A stretch of 64,000 nucleotides of DNA, taken from Mycobacterium sp. Marseille-P9652. GTDB taxonomy: Bacteria > Actinomycetota > Actinomycetes > Mycobacteriales > Mycobacteriaceae. The notes beneath the pieces are model-generated. The model saw only the letters and a list, made by a program, of their open reading frames with translations. It did no database searches and was not told the origin of the DNA. The DNA is taken from NCBI RefSeq assembly GCF_902652685.1, contig NZ_CACRUY010000002.1, forward strand, positions 248,001 to 312,000, in the 5' to 3' direction. This document shows, piece after piece, positions 30,427 to 38,943 of this stretch. The position numbers and the translations under genes are program-made. Position 1 is the first letter of the stretch. Every line of letters starts with the position of its first letter.

Positions 30427-31829
30427 CCCACGCGTGGGACGCCCCCTGGTTCTACTGGGCGATCGGGGTGGCGGTCGGATTCCCCCTCAGCCTGATCCTG
30501 CTCACCGAACTGCACAGCGTGCTCGTTCGCAGGGGCAGCCGGCTGGCCCGGCAGGTGGGCCTGCTGCGCAACTACCTGCTACCGCTGGGTGCGCTCCTGC
30601 TCCTGCTCGTCAAGGCCTCGCAGGTACCGGCCCGCGACGTGCCCGTGCGGATGCTCACCACGGTGTTCGGCGTCCTGGTGCTGTTTGCGCTGCTCTCGGG
30701 TCTCAATGCCACGGTGTTCGAATCCGCGCCCGAGGACAGCTGGCGCAAGCGGCTGCCCACCATCTTCCTCGACGTCGGCCGCTTCGCCCTGATCGGCGTG
30801 GGGCTGGCCATCATGCTGTCCTACATCTGGGGCGTTCGCGTGGGGGGCGTGTTCACCGCGCTGGGCATCACGTCGGTCGTCATCGGCCTGATGCTGCAGA
30901 ACTCGGTCGGCCAGATCGTCTCGGGCCTGTTCATGCTGTTCGAGCAGCCGTTCCGGATCGACGACTGGCTGGACACCTCGACGGCCCGGGGCCGCGTCGT
31001 CGAGGTGAACTGGCGCTCCGTGCACATCGACACCGGCAGCGGGATGCGGGTCATGCCGAACTCGATGCTGGCCACGACGGCGTTCACCAATCTCAGCCGT
31101 CCGCCCGGCGTCTACAAGCTGGGCATGACGACCACCTTTTCCCCCTCCGACCCGCCCGACCGGGTGTGCGCGATGCTCTCGCGCGTCGCCGCCGGCCTCC
31201 CCCAGCTCAGGTTCGACAGCGTGCCGCGATCGGTTCCCGTCGGCGGCGGCGAATACCGCACCAGCATCGGGCTCAACTCGCCCGCCGACGACGGGGCCGC
31301 GCGATCGACCTTTCTGCGCTGGGTCTGGTACGCCGCCCGCCGCGAAGAACTGCACCTCGACGGCATCGACGACGATTACACGACGCCCGAGCGGGTGGAG
31401 CAGGCGCTGCGCACCGTCGTGGCGCCCGCCCTGCGGCTCAGCGCCGACGAGGAGCGGTCGCTGTATTCGCGCGCGAAGCTGGTCCGGTACGGCGCCGACG
31501 AGGTGGTCGAGTACTCCGGTCAGGTGCCTCCCGGCATGACGTTCCTGGTCCGCGGCCGGGTGCAGCTGGCGGCCACTGACGACGACGGGTCCGTCGTGCC
31601 CATCAGCACCCTGGCCGAGGGCTCCTTCCTGGGCCTGACCGCGTTGACCCGGCAGCCGAACCTGGCGAGCGCCTACGCGCTGGAGGAGGTGACGGCCCTG
31701 GTGATCGACCGGGAGCACCTGGAGCCCCTGGTCATGCGGGAGCCGTTGCTGCTGCAGAACTTTGGCCGCATCCTCGAGGAGCGCCGCACCATGGTGCGTC
31801 GGCTCGGGCGCGGTGAGCGGGTCGGCTGA
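30423..31829 (+). CDS. MscS-type mechanosensitive channel with C-terminal cNMP-binding-like domain (Rv2434c-like)
   Basis: A 468-residue membrane protein with about four N-terminal helices, an MscS pore and beta domain (about residues 120-250, with GITSVVIGLMLQNSVGQIVSG), and a C-terminal cyclic-nucleotide-binding fold (about 340-460). It equals Rv2434c (~481). GTG 30423 overlaps the stop of the cyclase-like gene, so the two proteins are made together. The phosphate-binding cassette is degenerate: the usual FGE...PRxA reads LGL...PNLA, with Leu at 405 and Asn at 413 in place of the conserved Glu and Arg. Binding of ordinary cAMP is thus doubtful. The pairing suggests that the sensor gates the channel directly. 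The frame is open upstream to 30252 in the preceding gene. Confidence 0.87.
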   Translation: MTHAWDAPWFYWAIGVAVGFPLSLILLTELHSVLVRRGSRLARQVGLLRNYLLPLGALLLLLVKASQVPARDVPVRMLTTVFGVLVLFALLSGLNATVFESAPEDSWRKRLPTIFLDVGRFALIGVGLAIMLSYIWGVRVGGVFTALGITSVVIGLMLQNSVGQIVSGLFMLFEQPFRIDDWLDTSTARGRVVEVNWRSVHIDTGSGMRVMPNSMLATTAFTNLSRPPGVYKLGMTTTFSPSDPPDRVCAMLSRVAAGLPQLRFDSVPRSVPVGGGEYRTSIGLNSPADDGAARSTFLRWVWYAARREELHLDGIDDDYTTPERVEQALRTVVAPALRLSADEERSLYSRAKLVRYGADEVVEYSGQVPPGMTFLVRGRVQLAATDDDGSVVPISTLAEGSFLGLTALTRQPNLASAYALEEVTALVIDREHLEPLVMREPLLLQNFGRILEERRTMVRRLGRGERVG

Positions 31830-31874
31830 GCCGCGGGTGCGAGGGGCAGCCTGACCGGGCCGGATAACGCCCGT

Positions 31875-31880
31875 TACCCT
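31875..31880 (+). promoter_or_regulatory. -10 box placing the proA transcript start on its ATG
   Basis: TACCCT fits TANNNT and ends seven bases before the A of the proA ATG, so the mRNA should be leaderless. CTGACC at 31851-31856, 18 bases upstream of the -10, resembles the TTGACN -35 box. Confidence 0.6.
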
Positions 31881-31886
31881 GGATAA

Positions 31887-33158
31887 ATGAGTGTGCAAGC
31901 ACCGTCTCGCAGCGGCGCGACCCATCAGCCCGAGTCCGATCTGCGCCGCGAGGTCCACGACGCCGCGCGCCGCGCCCGCGTCGCGTCGCGCGCGCTGGCC
32001 CTGCTGCCGACGGTCGCGAAGGATCAGGCGCTGCGCTCCGCCGCGGACGCGGTAGCCGGCAACGTCGCGCTGATCCTCGCCGCCAACGCCGAGGACCTGG
32101 ACGCCGCCCGGGCAGCCGGCACGCCGGTGGCCATGCTCGACCGGCTCGCGCTGGACGCCAAGCGCGTCGACGACATCGCCGCCGGCCTGCGGCAGGTCGC
32201 CGGGCTGCCCGACCCGGTCGGCGAGGTGCTGCGCGGCTACACCCTGCCCAACGGCCTGCAGCTGCGTCAGCAGCGGGTGCCGCTCGGCGTGATCGGCATG
32301 ATCTACGAGGGCCGGCCCAACGTCACCGTCGACGCCTTCGGGCTGTCGCTCAAGTCCGGCAATGCCGTGCTCCTGCGGGGCAGCTCGTCGGCGGCGCGGT
32401 CCAACTCGGCGCTGGTGCAGGTGCTGCGCGCCGCACTGGTCAGCGAGGACCTGCCCGCCGACTCCGTCCAACTGCTCTCCTCGGCCGACCGCTCCACGGT
32501 GACGCACCTCATCCAGGCCCGCGGCCTGGTCGACGTGGTGATCCCGCGCGGCGGCGCCAGCCTGATCAACGCGGTGGTCCGCGACGCCCAGGTGCCCACC
32601 ATCGAGACCGGCGTCGGCAACTGCCACGTCTATGTCCACGAGGGCGCCGACCTCGACATGGCCGAACGCATCGTGCTGAACTCCAAGACGCGCCGGCCCA
32701 GCGTCTGCAACGCCGCCGAGACCCTGCTGGTCGACGCGGCGATCGCCGACGAGGCGGTGCCCCGCCTGGTGGCCGCCCTGCAGGACGCCGGCGTGACCGT
32801 GCACCTCGACCCGGGCGAGGACGACCTGCGCCGCGAATATCTGTCCCTGGACATCGCGCTGGCGGTGGTCGACGGTGTCGACGCCGCGATCGCCCATGTC
32901 AACGAGTACGGCACCGGGCACACCGAGGCCATCGTGACCACGAACATGGCTGCGGCGCAACGGTTCTCGGACGGTGTCGACTCCGCGGCGGTGATGATCA
33001 ACGCCTCGACGGCGTTCACCGACGGCGAGCAGTTCGGGTTCGGCGCCGAAATCGGCATCTCCACCCAGAAGCTGCACGCCCGCGGCCCGATGGGGCTGCC
33101 GGAACTGACCTCTACCAAATGGATCGCGTGGGGAGACGGGCAGATCCGCCCGGCATGA
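31887..33158 (+). CDS. proA: Gamma-glutamyl phosphate reductase
   Basis: ProA reduces gamma-glutamyl phosphate with NADPH to glutamate semialdehyde, the second step of proline synthesis after ProB. The 423-residue aldehyde-dehydrogenase-fold protein has the catalytic cysteine C274 in [13 protein letters not shown] and the glycine-rich [10 protein letters not shown] segment for cofactor binding. The length is close to Rv2427c (~415). The ATG at 31887 lies seven bases after a TACCCT box with no Shine-Dalgarno sequence. It follows the channel gene by 57 bases; in M. tuberculosis the ahpC-ahpD and PE25-PPE41 genes lie in this gap, and they are missing here. Confidence 0.96.
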   Translation: MSVQAPSRSGATHQPESDLRREVHDAARRARVASRALALLPTVAKDQALRSAADAVAGNVALILAANAEDLDAARAAGTPVAMLDRLALDAKRVDDIAAGLRQVAGLPDPVGEVLRGYTLPNGLQLRQQRVPLGVIGMIYEGRPNVTVDAFGLSLKSGNAVLLRGSSSAARSNSALVQVLRAALVSEDLPADSVQLLSSADRSTVTHLIQARGLVDVVIPRGGASLINAVVRDAQVPTIETGVGNCHVYVHEGADLDMAERIVLNSKTRRPSVCNAAETLLVDAAIADEAVPRLVAALQDAGVTVHLDPGEDDLRREYLSLDIALAVVDGVDAAIAHVNEYGTGHTEAIVTTNMAAAQRFSDGVDSAAVMINASTAFTDGEQFGFGAEIGISTQKLHARGPMGLPELTSTKWIAWGDGQIRPA

Positions 33159-33185
33159 GAAGAGCTCTGAGGAGAAACTGAAATC

Positions 33186-34061
33186 GTGAGCGTGCCCGCA
33201 AAGCCCAGGCCGTTGTTCGCCGACATCGACGACGTGTCGCGGCGGCTGGCCGAAACCGGCTACCTGCCGGACACCGCGACCGCGACCGCGGTGTTCCTGG
33301 CCGACCGGCTGGGCAAGCCGCTGCTGGTCGAGGGCCCCGCCGGGGTCGGCAAGACCGAGCTCGCCCGGGCCGTCGCCCAGGCCACGGACTCCGGCCTGGT
33401 CCGGCTGCAGTGCTACGAGGGCGTCGACGAGGCGCGCGCCCTGTACGAGTGGAACCACGCCAAGCAGATCTTGCGCATCCAGGCGGGATCCGGCGACTGG
33501 GACGCCACCAAGATGGACGTCTTCAGCGAGGAGTTCCTGCTGCAGCGCCCACTGCTCACCGCCATCCGGCGCACCGAGCCCACGGTCCTGTTGATCGACG
33601 AAACGGACAAGGCGGACATCGAGATCGAGGGCCTGCTGCTCGAGGTGCTGTCCGACTTCGCAGTGACCGTTCCCGAGCTCGGTACGCTCACCGCCGAGCG
33701 GCCGCCGTTCGTCGTGCTGACCTCCAACGCCACCCGCGAGCTGTCCGAGGCGCTCAAGCGTCGCTGCCTGTTCCTGCACATCGACTTCCCGAGCCCGGAC
33801 CTCGAGCGCCGCATCCTGTTGTCCCGCGTGCCCGAGCTGCCCGGCCACCTGGCCGAGGAGCTCGTGCGGATCATCGGCGTGCTGCGCGGGATGCAGCTCA
33901 AGAAACTCCCGTCGGTCGCCGAGACGATCGACTGGGGCCGCACCCTGCTCGCGCTGGGCATGGACACGATCGACGACGCGGTCGTCGCCGCCACTCTCGG
34001 CGTGGTCCTCAAACACCAATCCGACCAGCAGCGCGCCATCGGCGAGCTCCGGCTGAACTAG
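33186..34061 (+). CDS. MoxR-family AAA+ ATPase (Rv2426c-like)
   Basis: A 291-residue MoxR-type AAA+ ATPase, equal in length to Rv2426c. Walker A is EGPAGVGKTEL, Walker B is LLIDETDKAD, and the sensor-1 threonine/asparagine segment is VLTSNATREL. MoxR ATPases usually act with a von Willebrand factor A protein as a chaperone pair that matures metal enzymes or other complexes; here the VWA gene follows after eight bases. The start is GTG 33186 with GAGGAG at 33170-33175. The target is unknown. Confidence 0.92.
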   Translation: MSVPAKPRPLFADIDDVSRRLAETGYLPDTATATAVFLADRLGKPLLVEGPAGVGKTELARAVAQATDSGLVRLQCYEGVDEARALYEWNHAKQILRIQAGSGDWDATKMDVFSEEFLLQRPLLTAIRRTEPTVLLIDETDKADIEIEGLLLEVLSDFAVTVPELGTLTAERPPFVVLTSNATRELSEALKRRCLFLHIDFPSPDLERRILLSRVPELPGHLAEELVRIIGVLRGMQLKKLPSVAETIDWGRTLLALGMDTIDDAVVAATLGVVLKHQSDQQRAIGELRLN

Positions 34062-34069
34062 GGCTCGCC

Positions 34070-35518
34070 ATGGCCGCCCGCCGCATCCGACCCAGCCGCC
34101 CCCTGGCCCCGCACGGGCTGCCCGGCCACCTGGTGGGGTTCGTGGAAGCGCTTCGCGGCGCGGGCATTTCGGTGGGCCCGTCGGAGACCGTGGACGCCGG
34201 CCGGGTGATGGCCACCCTGGGGCTGGGCGACCGCGAGGTGCTGCGCGAGGGCATCGCGTGCGCCGTGCTGCGCCGTGCCGACCACCGCGAGACCTACGAC
34301 GCCATGTTCGACCTGTGGTTCCCCGCCGCGCTGGGCGCCCGTGCGGTGGTGCTCGACGAGGAGGCCGGGGACGAGGAGGGTGACGGCTCGCTGCCGCCCG
34401 AGGACATCGAGGCGATGCGCCAGATGCTGCTGGACCTGCTCACCGAGAACCCCGACCTCGCGGAGATGGACGAGCGCCTGGTCGCCATGATCGCGCGGAT
34501 CGTGGAGGCCTACGGCAAGTACAGCTCCAGCCGGGGCCCGTCGTTCTCGTCGTACCAGGCGCTCAAGGCGATGGCGCTGGACGAGCTGGAGGGCAAGCTG
34601 TTGGCCGGCCTGCTCGCGCCGTACGGCGACGAACCCACGCCGAGCCAGGAGCAGATCGCCAAGGCCCTTGCCGCGCAGCGCATCTCGCAGCTGCGCAAGC
34701 TCGTCGACTCCGAGACCAAGCGGCGCACCGCCGAGCAGCTGGGCCGCGACCACGTCCAGATGTACGGCATCCCGCAACTGTCGGAGAACGTCGAGTTCCT
34801 GCGCGCGTCCGGCGACCAGCTGCGCCAGATGCGCCGGGTCGTGGCCCCGCTGGCCCGCACGCTGGCGACCCGGCTGGGCGGCCGCCGGCGGCGCGCCCGG
34901 GCCGGGACCATCGACCTGCGCAAGACGCTTCGCAAGTCGATGTCCACCGGCGGCGTGCCGATCGACGTGGTGCTGGCCAAGCCCCGCCCGGCGCGCCCCG
35001 AACTGGTGGTGCTGTGCGACGTGTCGGGGTCGGTCGCCGGGTTCAGCCACTTCACCCTGTTGCTGGTGCACGCGCTGCGCCAACAGTTTTCGCGCGTGCG
35101 GGTGTTCGCCTTCATCGACACCACCGACGAGGTCACCCACATGTTCGGGCCGGAGGCCGACCTGGCCGTGGCCATCCAGCGGATCACGCGGGAGGCCGGG
35201 GTGTACAGCCGCGACGGGCACTCGGACTACGGCAACGCGTTCGCGTCCTTCGTGCAGAACTTCCCGAACGTGCTGTCGCCGCGCAGCTCGCTGCTGGTGC
35301 TCGGCGACGGGCGCACCAACTACCGCAACCCCGAGACCGAGCTGCTCACCCACATGGTTACCGCGAGCCGGCACGCGCACTGGCTGAATCCCGAGCCGAA
35401 GCATCTGTGGGGCAGCGGCGACTCGGCGGTGCCGCGCTACTCCGAAGTCATCACGATGCACGAATGCCGGTCCGCCAAGCAGCTGGCGGCGGTGATCGAC
35501 CAACTGTTGCCGGTCTGA
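34070..35518 (+). CDS. VWA-domain (CoxE-like) partner of the MoxR ATPase (Rv2425c-like)
   Basis: A 482-residue protein with an N-terminal helical part (about residues 1-270, acidic around residues 100-120) and a C-terminal VWA domain (about 300-480). The metal-ion-dependent adhesion site is visible as DVSGS (DxSxS) in [12 protein letters not shown], with further site residues in FIDTTDE and LVLGDGRTN. It resembles CoxE, which works with a MoxR ATPase to insert the metal centre of carbon monoxide dehydrogenase, but the target here is unknown. It matches Rv2425c (~480). The ATG at 34070 is eight bases after the MoxR stop. A palindromic repeat starts five bases after its own stop. Confidence 0.9.
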   Translation: MAARRIRPSRPLAPHGLPGHLVGFVEALRGAGISVGPSETVDAGRVMATLGLGDREVLREGIACAVLRRADHRETYDAMFDLWFPAALGARAVVLDEEAGDEEGDGSLPPEDIEAMRQMLLDLLTENPDLAEMDERLVAMIARIVEAYGKYSSSRGPSFSSYQALKAMALDELEGKLLAGLLAPYGDEPTPSQEQIAKALAAQRISQLRKLVDSETKRRTAEQLGRDHVQMYGIPQLSENVEFLRASGDQLRQMRRVVAPLARTLATRLGGRRRRARAGTIDLRKTLRKSMSTGGVPIDVVLAKPRPARPELVVLCDVSGSVAGFSHFTLLLVHALRQQFSRVRVFAFIDTTDEVTHMFGPEADLAVAIQRITREAGVYSRDGHSDYGNAFASFVQNFPNVLSPRSSLLVLGDGRTNYRNPETELLTHMVTASRHAHWLNPEPKHLWGSGDSAVPRYSEVITMHECRSAKQLAAVIDQLLPV

Positions 35519-35522
35519 GTCC

Positions 35523-35584
35523 GGCGAGCGTGCGTGTCTGCACGCCGACACGCCGCGATCACCGTACAAACGTGCACGCTCGCC
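35523..35584. repeat. Palindromic intergenic element, copy 2
   Basis: Inverted arms GGCGAGCGTGC (35523-35533) and GCACGCTCGCC (35574-35584) enclose the same core as at 22378-22441: CGAGCGTGCGTGTCTGC, then CGCCGACACGCCG with one changed base before it. It lies just after the VWA gene and before the nadD promoter, and probably terminates the upstream transcript. Confidence 0.7.
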
Positions 35585-35625
35585 CACGCGCACGCTGGGG
35601 AATCGGGCGTGCCGATCCGCTCAAG

Positions 35626-35631
35626 TAAGCT
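35626..35631 (+). promoter_or_regulatory. Candidate -10 box of the nadD operon
   Basis: TAAGCT fits TANNNT and would start transcription near 35638, two bases before the nadD GTG. No Shine-Dalgarno sequence is present, so the nadD message is probably leaderless or nearly so. Confidence 0.45.
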
Positions 35632-35639
35632 GGCAAATC

Positions 35640-36308
35640 GTGCAAAAGCACCTGCGCAGGCTCGGAGTGATGGGTGGGACGTTCGATCCCATCCATTACG
35701 GCCACCTGGTCGCCGGCAGCGAGGTCGCCGACCTGTTCGACCTGGACGAGGTGGTGTTCGTGCCCAGCGGTCAGCCCTGGCAGAAGGCGCGGCGCGTGTC
35801 GGCCGCCGAGGACCGGTACCTGATGACGGTGATCGCCACCGCGTCCAATCCGCGGTTCTCGGTGAGCCGCGTGGACATCGACCGCGCCGGACCCACCTAT
35901 ACCCGTGACACGCTGCGCGACCTGCACGCGCTGAATCCCGGGTCGCAGCTGTACTTCATCACCGGCGCCGACGCGCTGGCCTCCATCCTGTCGTGGCAGG
36001 GCTGGGAGGAGCTGTTCTCACTGGCGCACTTCGTCGGCGTGAGCCGCCCCGGCTACGAGCTGCGGCGCGAGCACATCACCGGCGTGCTGGGAGAGCTGCC
36101 CGACGACGTGCTCACGCTGGTCGAGATCCCCGCGCTGGCGATCTCGTCCACCGATTGCCGCCGCCGCGCCGAGGAGGACCGGCCGCTGTGGTACCTGATG
36201 CCCGACGGCGTCGTGCAGTACGTCTCCAAGCGCCGGTTGTACCGCCCCGGCGGCGAATCCGCGCGGGACATCACCCACCCGAAGCTGGCCAGCGGGAACA
36301 CGCCATGA
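35640..36308 (+). CDS. nadD: Nicotinate-nucleotide adenylyltransferase
   Basis: NadD joins nicotinate mononucleotide with ATP to give deamido-NAD, the substrate of NadE. The 222-residue protein shows the nucleotidyltransferase N-terminus [15 protein letters not shown] with the (H/T)xGH motif and the C-terminal ISSTDCRRR (the family's ISSTxxR). It matches Rv2421c (~211). The start is GTG 35640; an internal ATG at GVMGGTF would cut into the first strand. The stop overlaps the rsfS ATG by four bases (ATGA). It is the first gene of the five-gene group nadD-rsfS-gpgP-octT-degV, in which all neighbours overlap or nearly touch. Confidence 0.95.
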   Translation: MQKHLRRLGVMGGTFDPIHYGHLVAGSEVADLFDLDEVVFVPSGQPWQKARRVSAAEDRYLMTVIATASNPRFSVSRVDIDRAGPTYTRDTLRDLHALNPGSQLYFITGADALASILSWQGWEELFSLAHFVGVSRPGYELRREHITGVLGELPDDVLTLVEIPALAISSTDCRRRAEEDRPLWYLMPDGVVQYVSKRRLYRPGGESARDITHPKLASGNTP

Positions 36309-36703
36309 CGGCCACCCAGGAGGCCATCGACATGGCCACCGTGGCCGCGAACGCGGCCGCCGCCAAGCTGGCCGACGACGTCGTCGTCATCGACGTGTCG
36401 GGCCAGCTGGTGATCACCGACTGCTTCGTCATCGCCTCGGCGTCCAACGAGCGCCAGGTCAACGCGATCGTCGACGAGGTCGAGGAGAAGATGCGCAAGG
36501 CGGGCTACAAGCCGGCCCGCCGCGAGGGCGCCCGGGAGGGCCGCTGGACCCTCCTGGACTACCGCGACATCGTCGTGCACGTTCAGCACCAGGACGACCG
36601 CAACTTCTACGCGCTGGACCGGCTGTGGAGCGACTGCCCGGTGGTGCCGGTGGACCTCAGCGGCGACAGCGACGACAGCGACGACACCCGGGCCGCGCCG
36701 TGA
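36305..36703 (+). CDS. rsfS: Ribosomal silencing factor RsfS
   Basis: RsfS binds L14 on the 50S subunit and blocks joining with the 30S subunit, lowering translation in starved cells. The 132-residue protein has the family's [25 protein letters not shown]-type core, the [12 protein letters not shown] strand and [10 protein letters not shown]. An acidic tail (DSDDSDDT) follows. It equals Rv2420c (~126). ATG 36305 overlaps the nadD stop, and its own stop overlaps the gpgP GTG at 36700 (GTGA), so the three are translationally coupled, as in many bacteria for nadD-rsfS. Confidence 0.95.
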   Translation: MTATQEAIDMATVAANAAAAKLADDVVVIDVSGQLVITDCFVIASASNERQVNAIVDEVEEKMRKAGYKPARREGAREGRWTLLDYRDIVVHVQHQDDRNFYALDRLWSDCPVVPVDLSGDSDDSDDTRAAP

Positions 36704-37374
36704 GGGTGCGCCGGCTGGTCATGCTGCGGCATGGGCAGACCGACTTCAACCTCGGCAGCCGCATGCAGGGCCAGCTCGACACGGAGCTCAGCGAGCTAGG
36801 CCGCGCCCAGGCAGTCGCCGCGGCCGAGGCGCTGGGCAAGCTGCAGCCGTTGTTGATCGTGTCGTCGGACCTGCGGCGGGCCTACGACACGGCGATCAAG
36901 CTGGGGGAGCGGACCGGCCTGAAGGTCTGGGTGGACGACCGGCTGCGCGAAACGCACCTCGGCGACTGGCAAGGCCTGACCCACGCGGACATCGACGGCG
37001 AGGCGCCCGGCGCGCGCCTCGCCTGGCGGGACGACGCGAGGTGGGCGCCCCACGGCGGGGAGAGCCGGGTCGACGTCGCCGCCCGCAGCCTGCCCCTGAT
37101 CTCCGAGCTGGTTTCCCGCGACGCCGAGTGGGGCCACCCCAACCATCCCGATCGGCCGGTGGTGCTGGTGGCCCACGGCGGCCTCATCGCGGCGCTGTCG
37201 GCCGCCCTGTTGAAGCTGCCCGTCGACAACTGGCCGGTGCTGGGCGGCCTGGGCAACGCCAGCTGGGTCCAGCTGTCCGGCCATTCCCACGAGGGCGGCG
37301 GCGATTTCGAGGGCATCCGGTGGCGCCTCGACGTGTGGAACGCCTCGGCGCAGGTGTCCGGCGATGTCCTCTGA
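36700..37374 (+). CDS. gpgP: Glucosyl-3-phosphoglycerate phosphatase
   Basis: GpgP removes phosphate from glucosyl-3-phosphoglycerate to give glucosylglycerate, an early precursor of the methylglucose lipopolysaccharides (MGLP) that modulate fatty-acid synthesis. The 224-residue protein is of the histidine phosphatase (phosphoglycerate mutase-like) superfamily: the phospho-histidine is in LRHGQTDFN, the second arginine in [10 protein letters not shown], and the later histidine in LVAHGGLI. It matches Rv2419c (~223). GTG 36700 overlaps the rsfS stop; the stop overlaps the next gene by 11 bases. Its link with octT shows that the tail of this operon is for MGLP. Confidence 0.93.
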   Translation: MRVRRLVMLRHGQTDFNLGSRMQGQLDTELSELGRAQAVAAAEALGKLQPLLIVSSDLRRAYDTAIKLGERTGLKVWVDDRLRETHLGDWQGLTHADIDGEAPGARLAWRDDARWAPHGGESRVDVAARSLPLISELVSRDAEWGHPNHPDRPVVLVAHGGLIAALSAALLKLPVDNWPVLGGLGNASWVQLSGHSHEGGGDFEGIRWRLDVWNASAQVSGDVL

Positions 37375-38113
37375 CGGCCGCCCGACCCTGCTCGTGTTCG
37401 CCGACTCGCTGGCCTATTACGGGCCCGAGGGCGGGTTGCCCGCCGACGATCCGCGGATCTGGCCGAATCTCGTTGCGGCACAACTTGGCTGGGATGTCGA
37501 GTTGATCGGGCGCATCGGCTGGACGTGCCGGGACATCTGGTGGGCGGCGACGCAGGACCCGCGGGCCTGGGCAGCGCTGCCCCGGGCGGGTGCGGTGATC
37601 TTCGCGACGGGCGGGATGGACTCGCTGCCCTCGGTGCTGCCGACTGCAGTGCGTGAGCTGATCCGCTACGTGCGGCCACCCTGGCTGCGCCGCTGGATCC
37701 GCGACGGCTACGGCTGGCTGCAGCCGCGGCTGTCCCCGGTGGCCCGTTCCGCCCTGCCGCCGCACCTGAGTGCCGAATACCTGGAACAGACAAGGGGAGC
37801 AATCGATTTCAACCGCCCCGGGATCCCCATCGTGGCGTCACTGCCGTCGGTGCACGTCGCCGAGACCTATGGCAAAGCGCACCACGGCCGCCCGGGCACC
37901 GCGGCCGCGATCGCGGAATGGGCCGAGCGCCACGACGTTCCGCTGGTCGACCTCGAAGCCGCCGTGGCCGACGAGATCCTGAGCGGGCGAGGCAATCCCG
38001 ACGGCATCCACTGGAACTTCGAGGCCCACCGCGCGGTCGCCGAGCTGATGCTCAAGGCGCTGGCCGAGGCCTTACAGAAGGCCGAAGTGGGCAACGAGAA
38101 ACCGCGCGGCTGA
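37364..38113 (+). CDS. octT: SGNH-fold acyltransferase OctT (MGLP octanoyltransferase)
   Basis: The 249-residue protein matches Rv2418c, identified in M. tuberculosis as the enzyme that transfers octanoate to the glyceryl-glucose precursors of methylglucose lipopolysaccharides. The SGNH-hydrolase nucleophile block is at the N-terminus ([12 protein letters not shown], serine in ADS), and the C-terminal Asp-x-x-His pair is in NPDGIHWNF. No signal peptide is present, which fits a cytosolic step. ATG 37364 lies 11 bases inside the end of gpgP, and degV follows after two bases. Overlap with gpgP supports a shared pathway. Confidence 0.88.
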   Translation: MSSDGRPTLLVFADSLAYYGPEGGLPADDPRIWPNLVAAQLGWDVELIGRIGWTCRDIWWAATQDPRAWAALPRAGAVIFATGGMDSLPSVLPTAVRELIRYVRPPWLRRWIRDGYGWLQPRLSPVARSALPPHLSAEYLEQTRGAIDFNRPGIPIVASLPSVHVAETYGKAHHGRPGTAAAIAEWAERHDVPLVDLEAAVADEILSGRGNPDGIHWNFEAHRAVAELMLKALAEALQKAEVGNEKPRG

Positions 38114-38115
38114 TC

Positions 38116-38943
38116 ATGCCCGTCGTCGTCGTGACCGATGCGTCCGCGCGCCTACCCGCCGACCTCCTCGAAAAGTGGGCGATACGAGTCGTTCCGCTGC
38201 ACATCCTGCTCGACGGCCGCGACCTGCGCGACGGCGTCGACGACATCCCCGAGGACATCTACTCCCAGCACGCCACCACCGCGGCGGCCACTCCCGCCGA
38301 GCTGGCCAACGTCTATCAGCAGGCGCTGGCCGAGAGCGGCGGCGACGGTGTGGTGGCGGTGCACATCTCCTCGGCGTTGTCGGGCACCTGCGGGGCGGCG
38401 GAACGCACCGCCGCGGACCTCGACCCGCACATCCGCGTGGTCGACTCCAGGTCGGCCGCGATGGGCATCGGGTTCGTAGCGCTCGCCGCCGCGCGGGACG
38501 CCGCCGGCGGCGGCGACCTCGAGGCCGTCGCGGATGCCGCGCGGTCCGCCGTGCCCCGCACCCACGCGTTCGTGGTGGTGCATCGCCTGGAGAACCTGCG
38601 GCGCAGCGGGCGGATCGGCGGCGCCAAGGCCTGGCTGGGCACGGCGCTGTCGCTCAAGCCGCTGCTGCGCATCGACGACGGCAAACTCGTTCTGGCGCAA
38701 CGGGTCCGGACCGCGACCCACGCGACCGAGACGATGGTCGACCGCGTCTGCGAGGTCGTCGGGGAGGGGCCGGCGGCGTTGGCGGTGCACCACGTCGCCA
38801 ACCCCGACGGCGCGAAGGACGTGGCCGCCGCCCTCGCGCGGCGGTTACCGGCCTGCGAGCCGGCGATCGTCACGGAGCTGGGACCCGTGCTCGCGCTGCA
38901 CGTCGGGCCCGGAGCCGTCGCGGTGTGCCTGCAGCTACCCTGA
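38116..38943 (+). CDS. DegV-family fatty-acid-binding protein (Rv2417c-like)
   Basis: DegV proteins bind one fatty acid in the cleft between two domains; in Firmicutes related proteins serve fatty-acid kinases. The 275-residue protein starts VVVVTDASARLP (family VTDSxxxLP, here with Ala for Ser), and has HISSALSGTCGAAE and VDSRSAAMGIGF, all in the binding site, then VHRLENLRRSGRIGGAKA and SLKPLLRIDDG. It matches Rv2417c (~280). It ends the nadD operon and is the last gene in M. tuberculosis order; its last nine bases overlap the end of the convergent mmpL gene. In M. tuberculosis the next gene would be eis. Confidence 0.9.
   Translation: MPVVVVTDASARLPADLLEKWAIRVVPLHILLDGRDLRDGVDDIPEDIYSQHATTAAATPAELANVYQQALAESGGDGVVAVHISSALSGTCGAAERTAADLDPHIRVVDSRSAAMGIGFVALAAARDAAGGGDLEAVADAARSAVPRTHAFVVVHRLENLRRSGRIGGAKAWLGTALSLKPLLRIDDGKLVLAQRVRTATHATETMVDRVCEVVGEGPAALAVHHVANPDGAKDVAAALARRLPACEPAIVTELGPVLALHVGPGAVAVCLQLP

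Noticed and set aside
30579-34019. A 1146-codon open frame on the minus strand opposite the channel gene, proA and the MoxR gene
   Set aside because: It is the mirror of GC-rich coding on the plus strand, spans three well-identified genes, and its translation is low-complexity without any family sequence.
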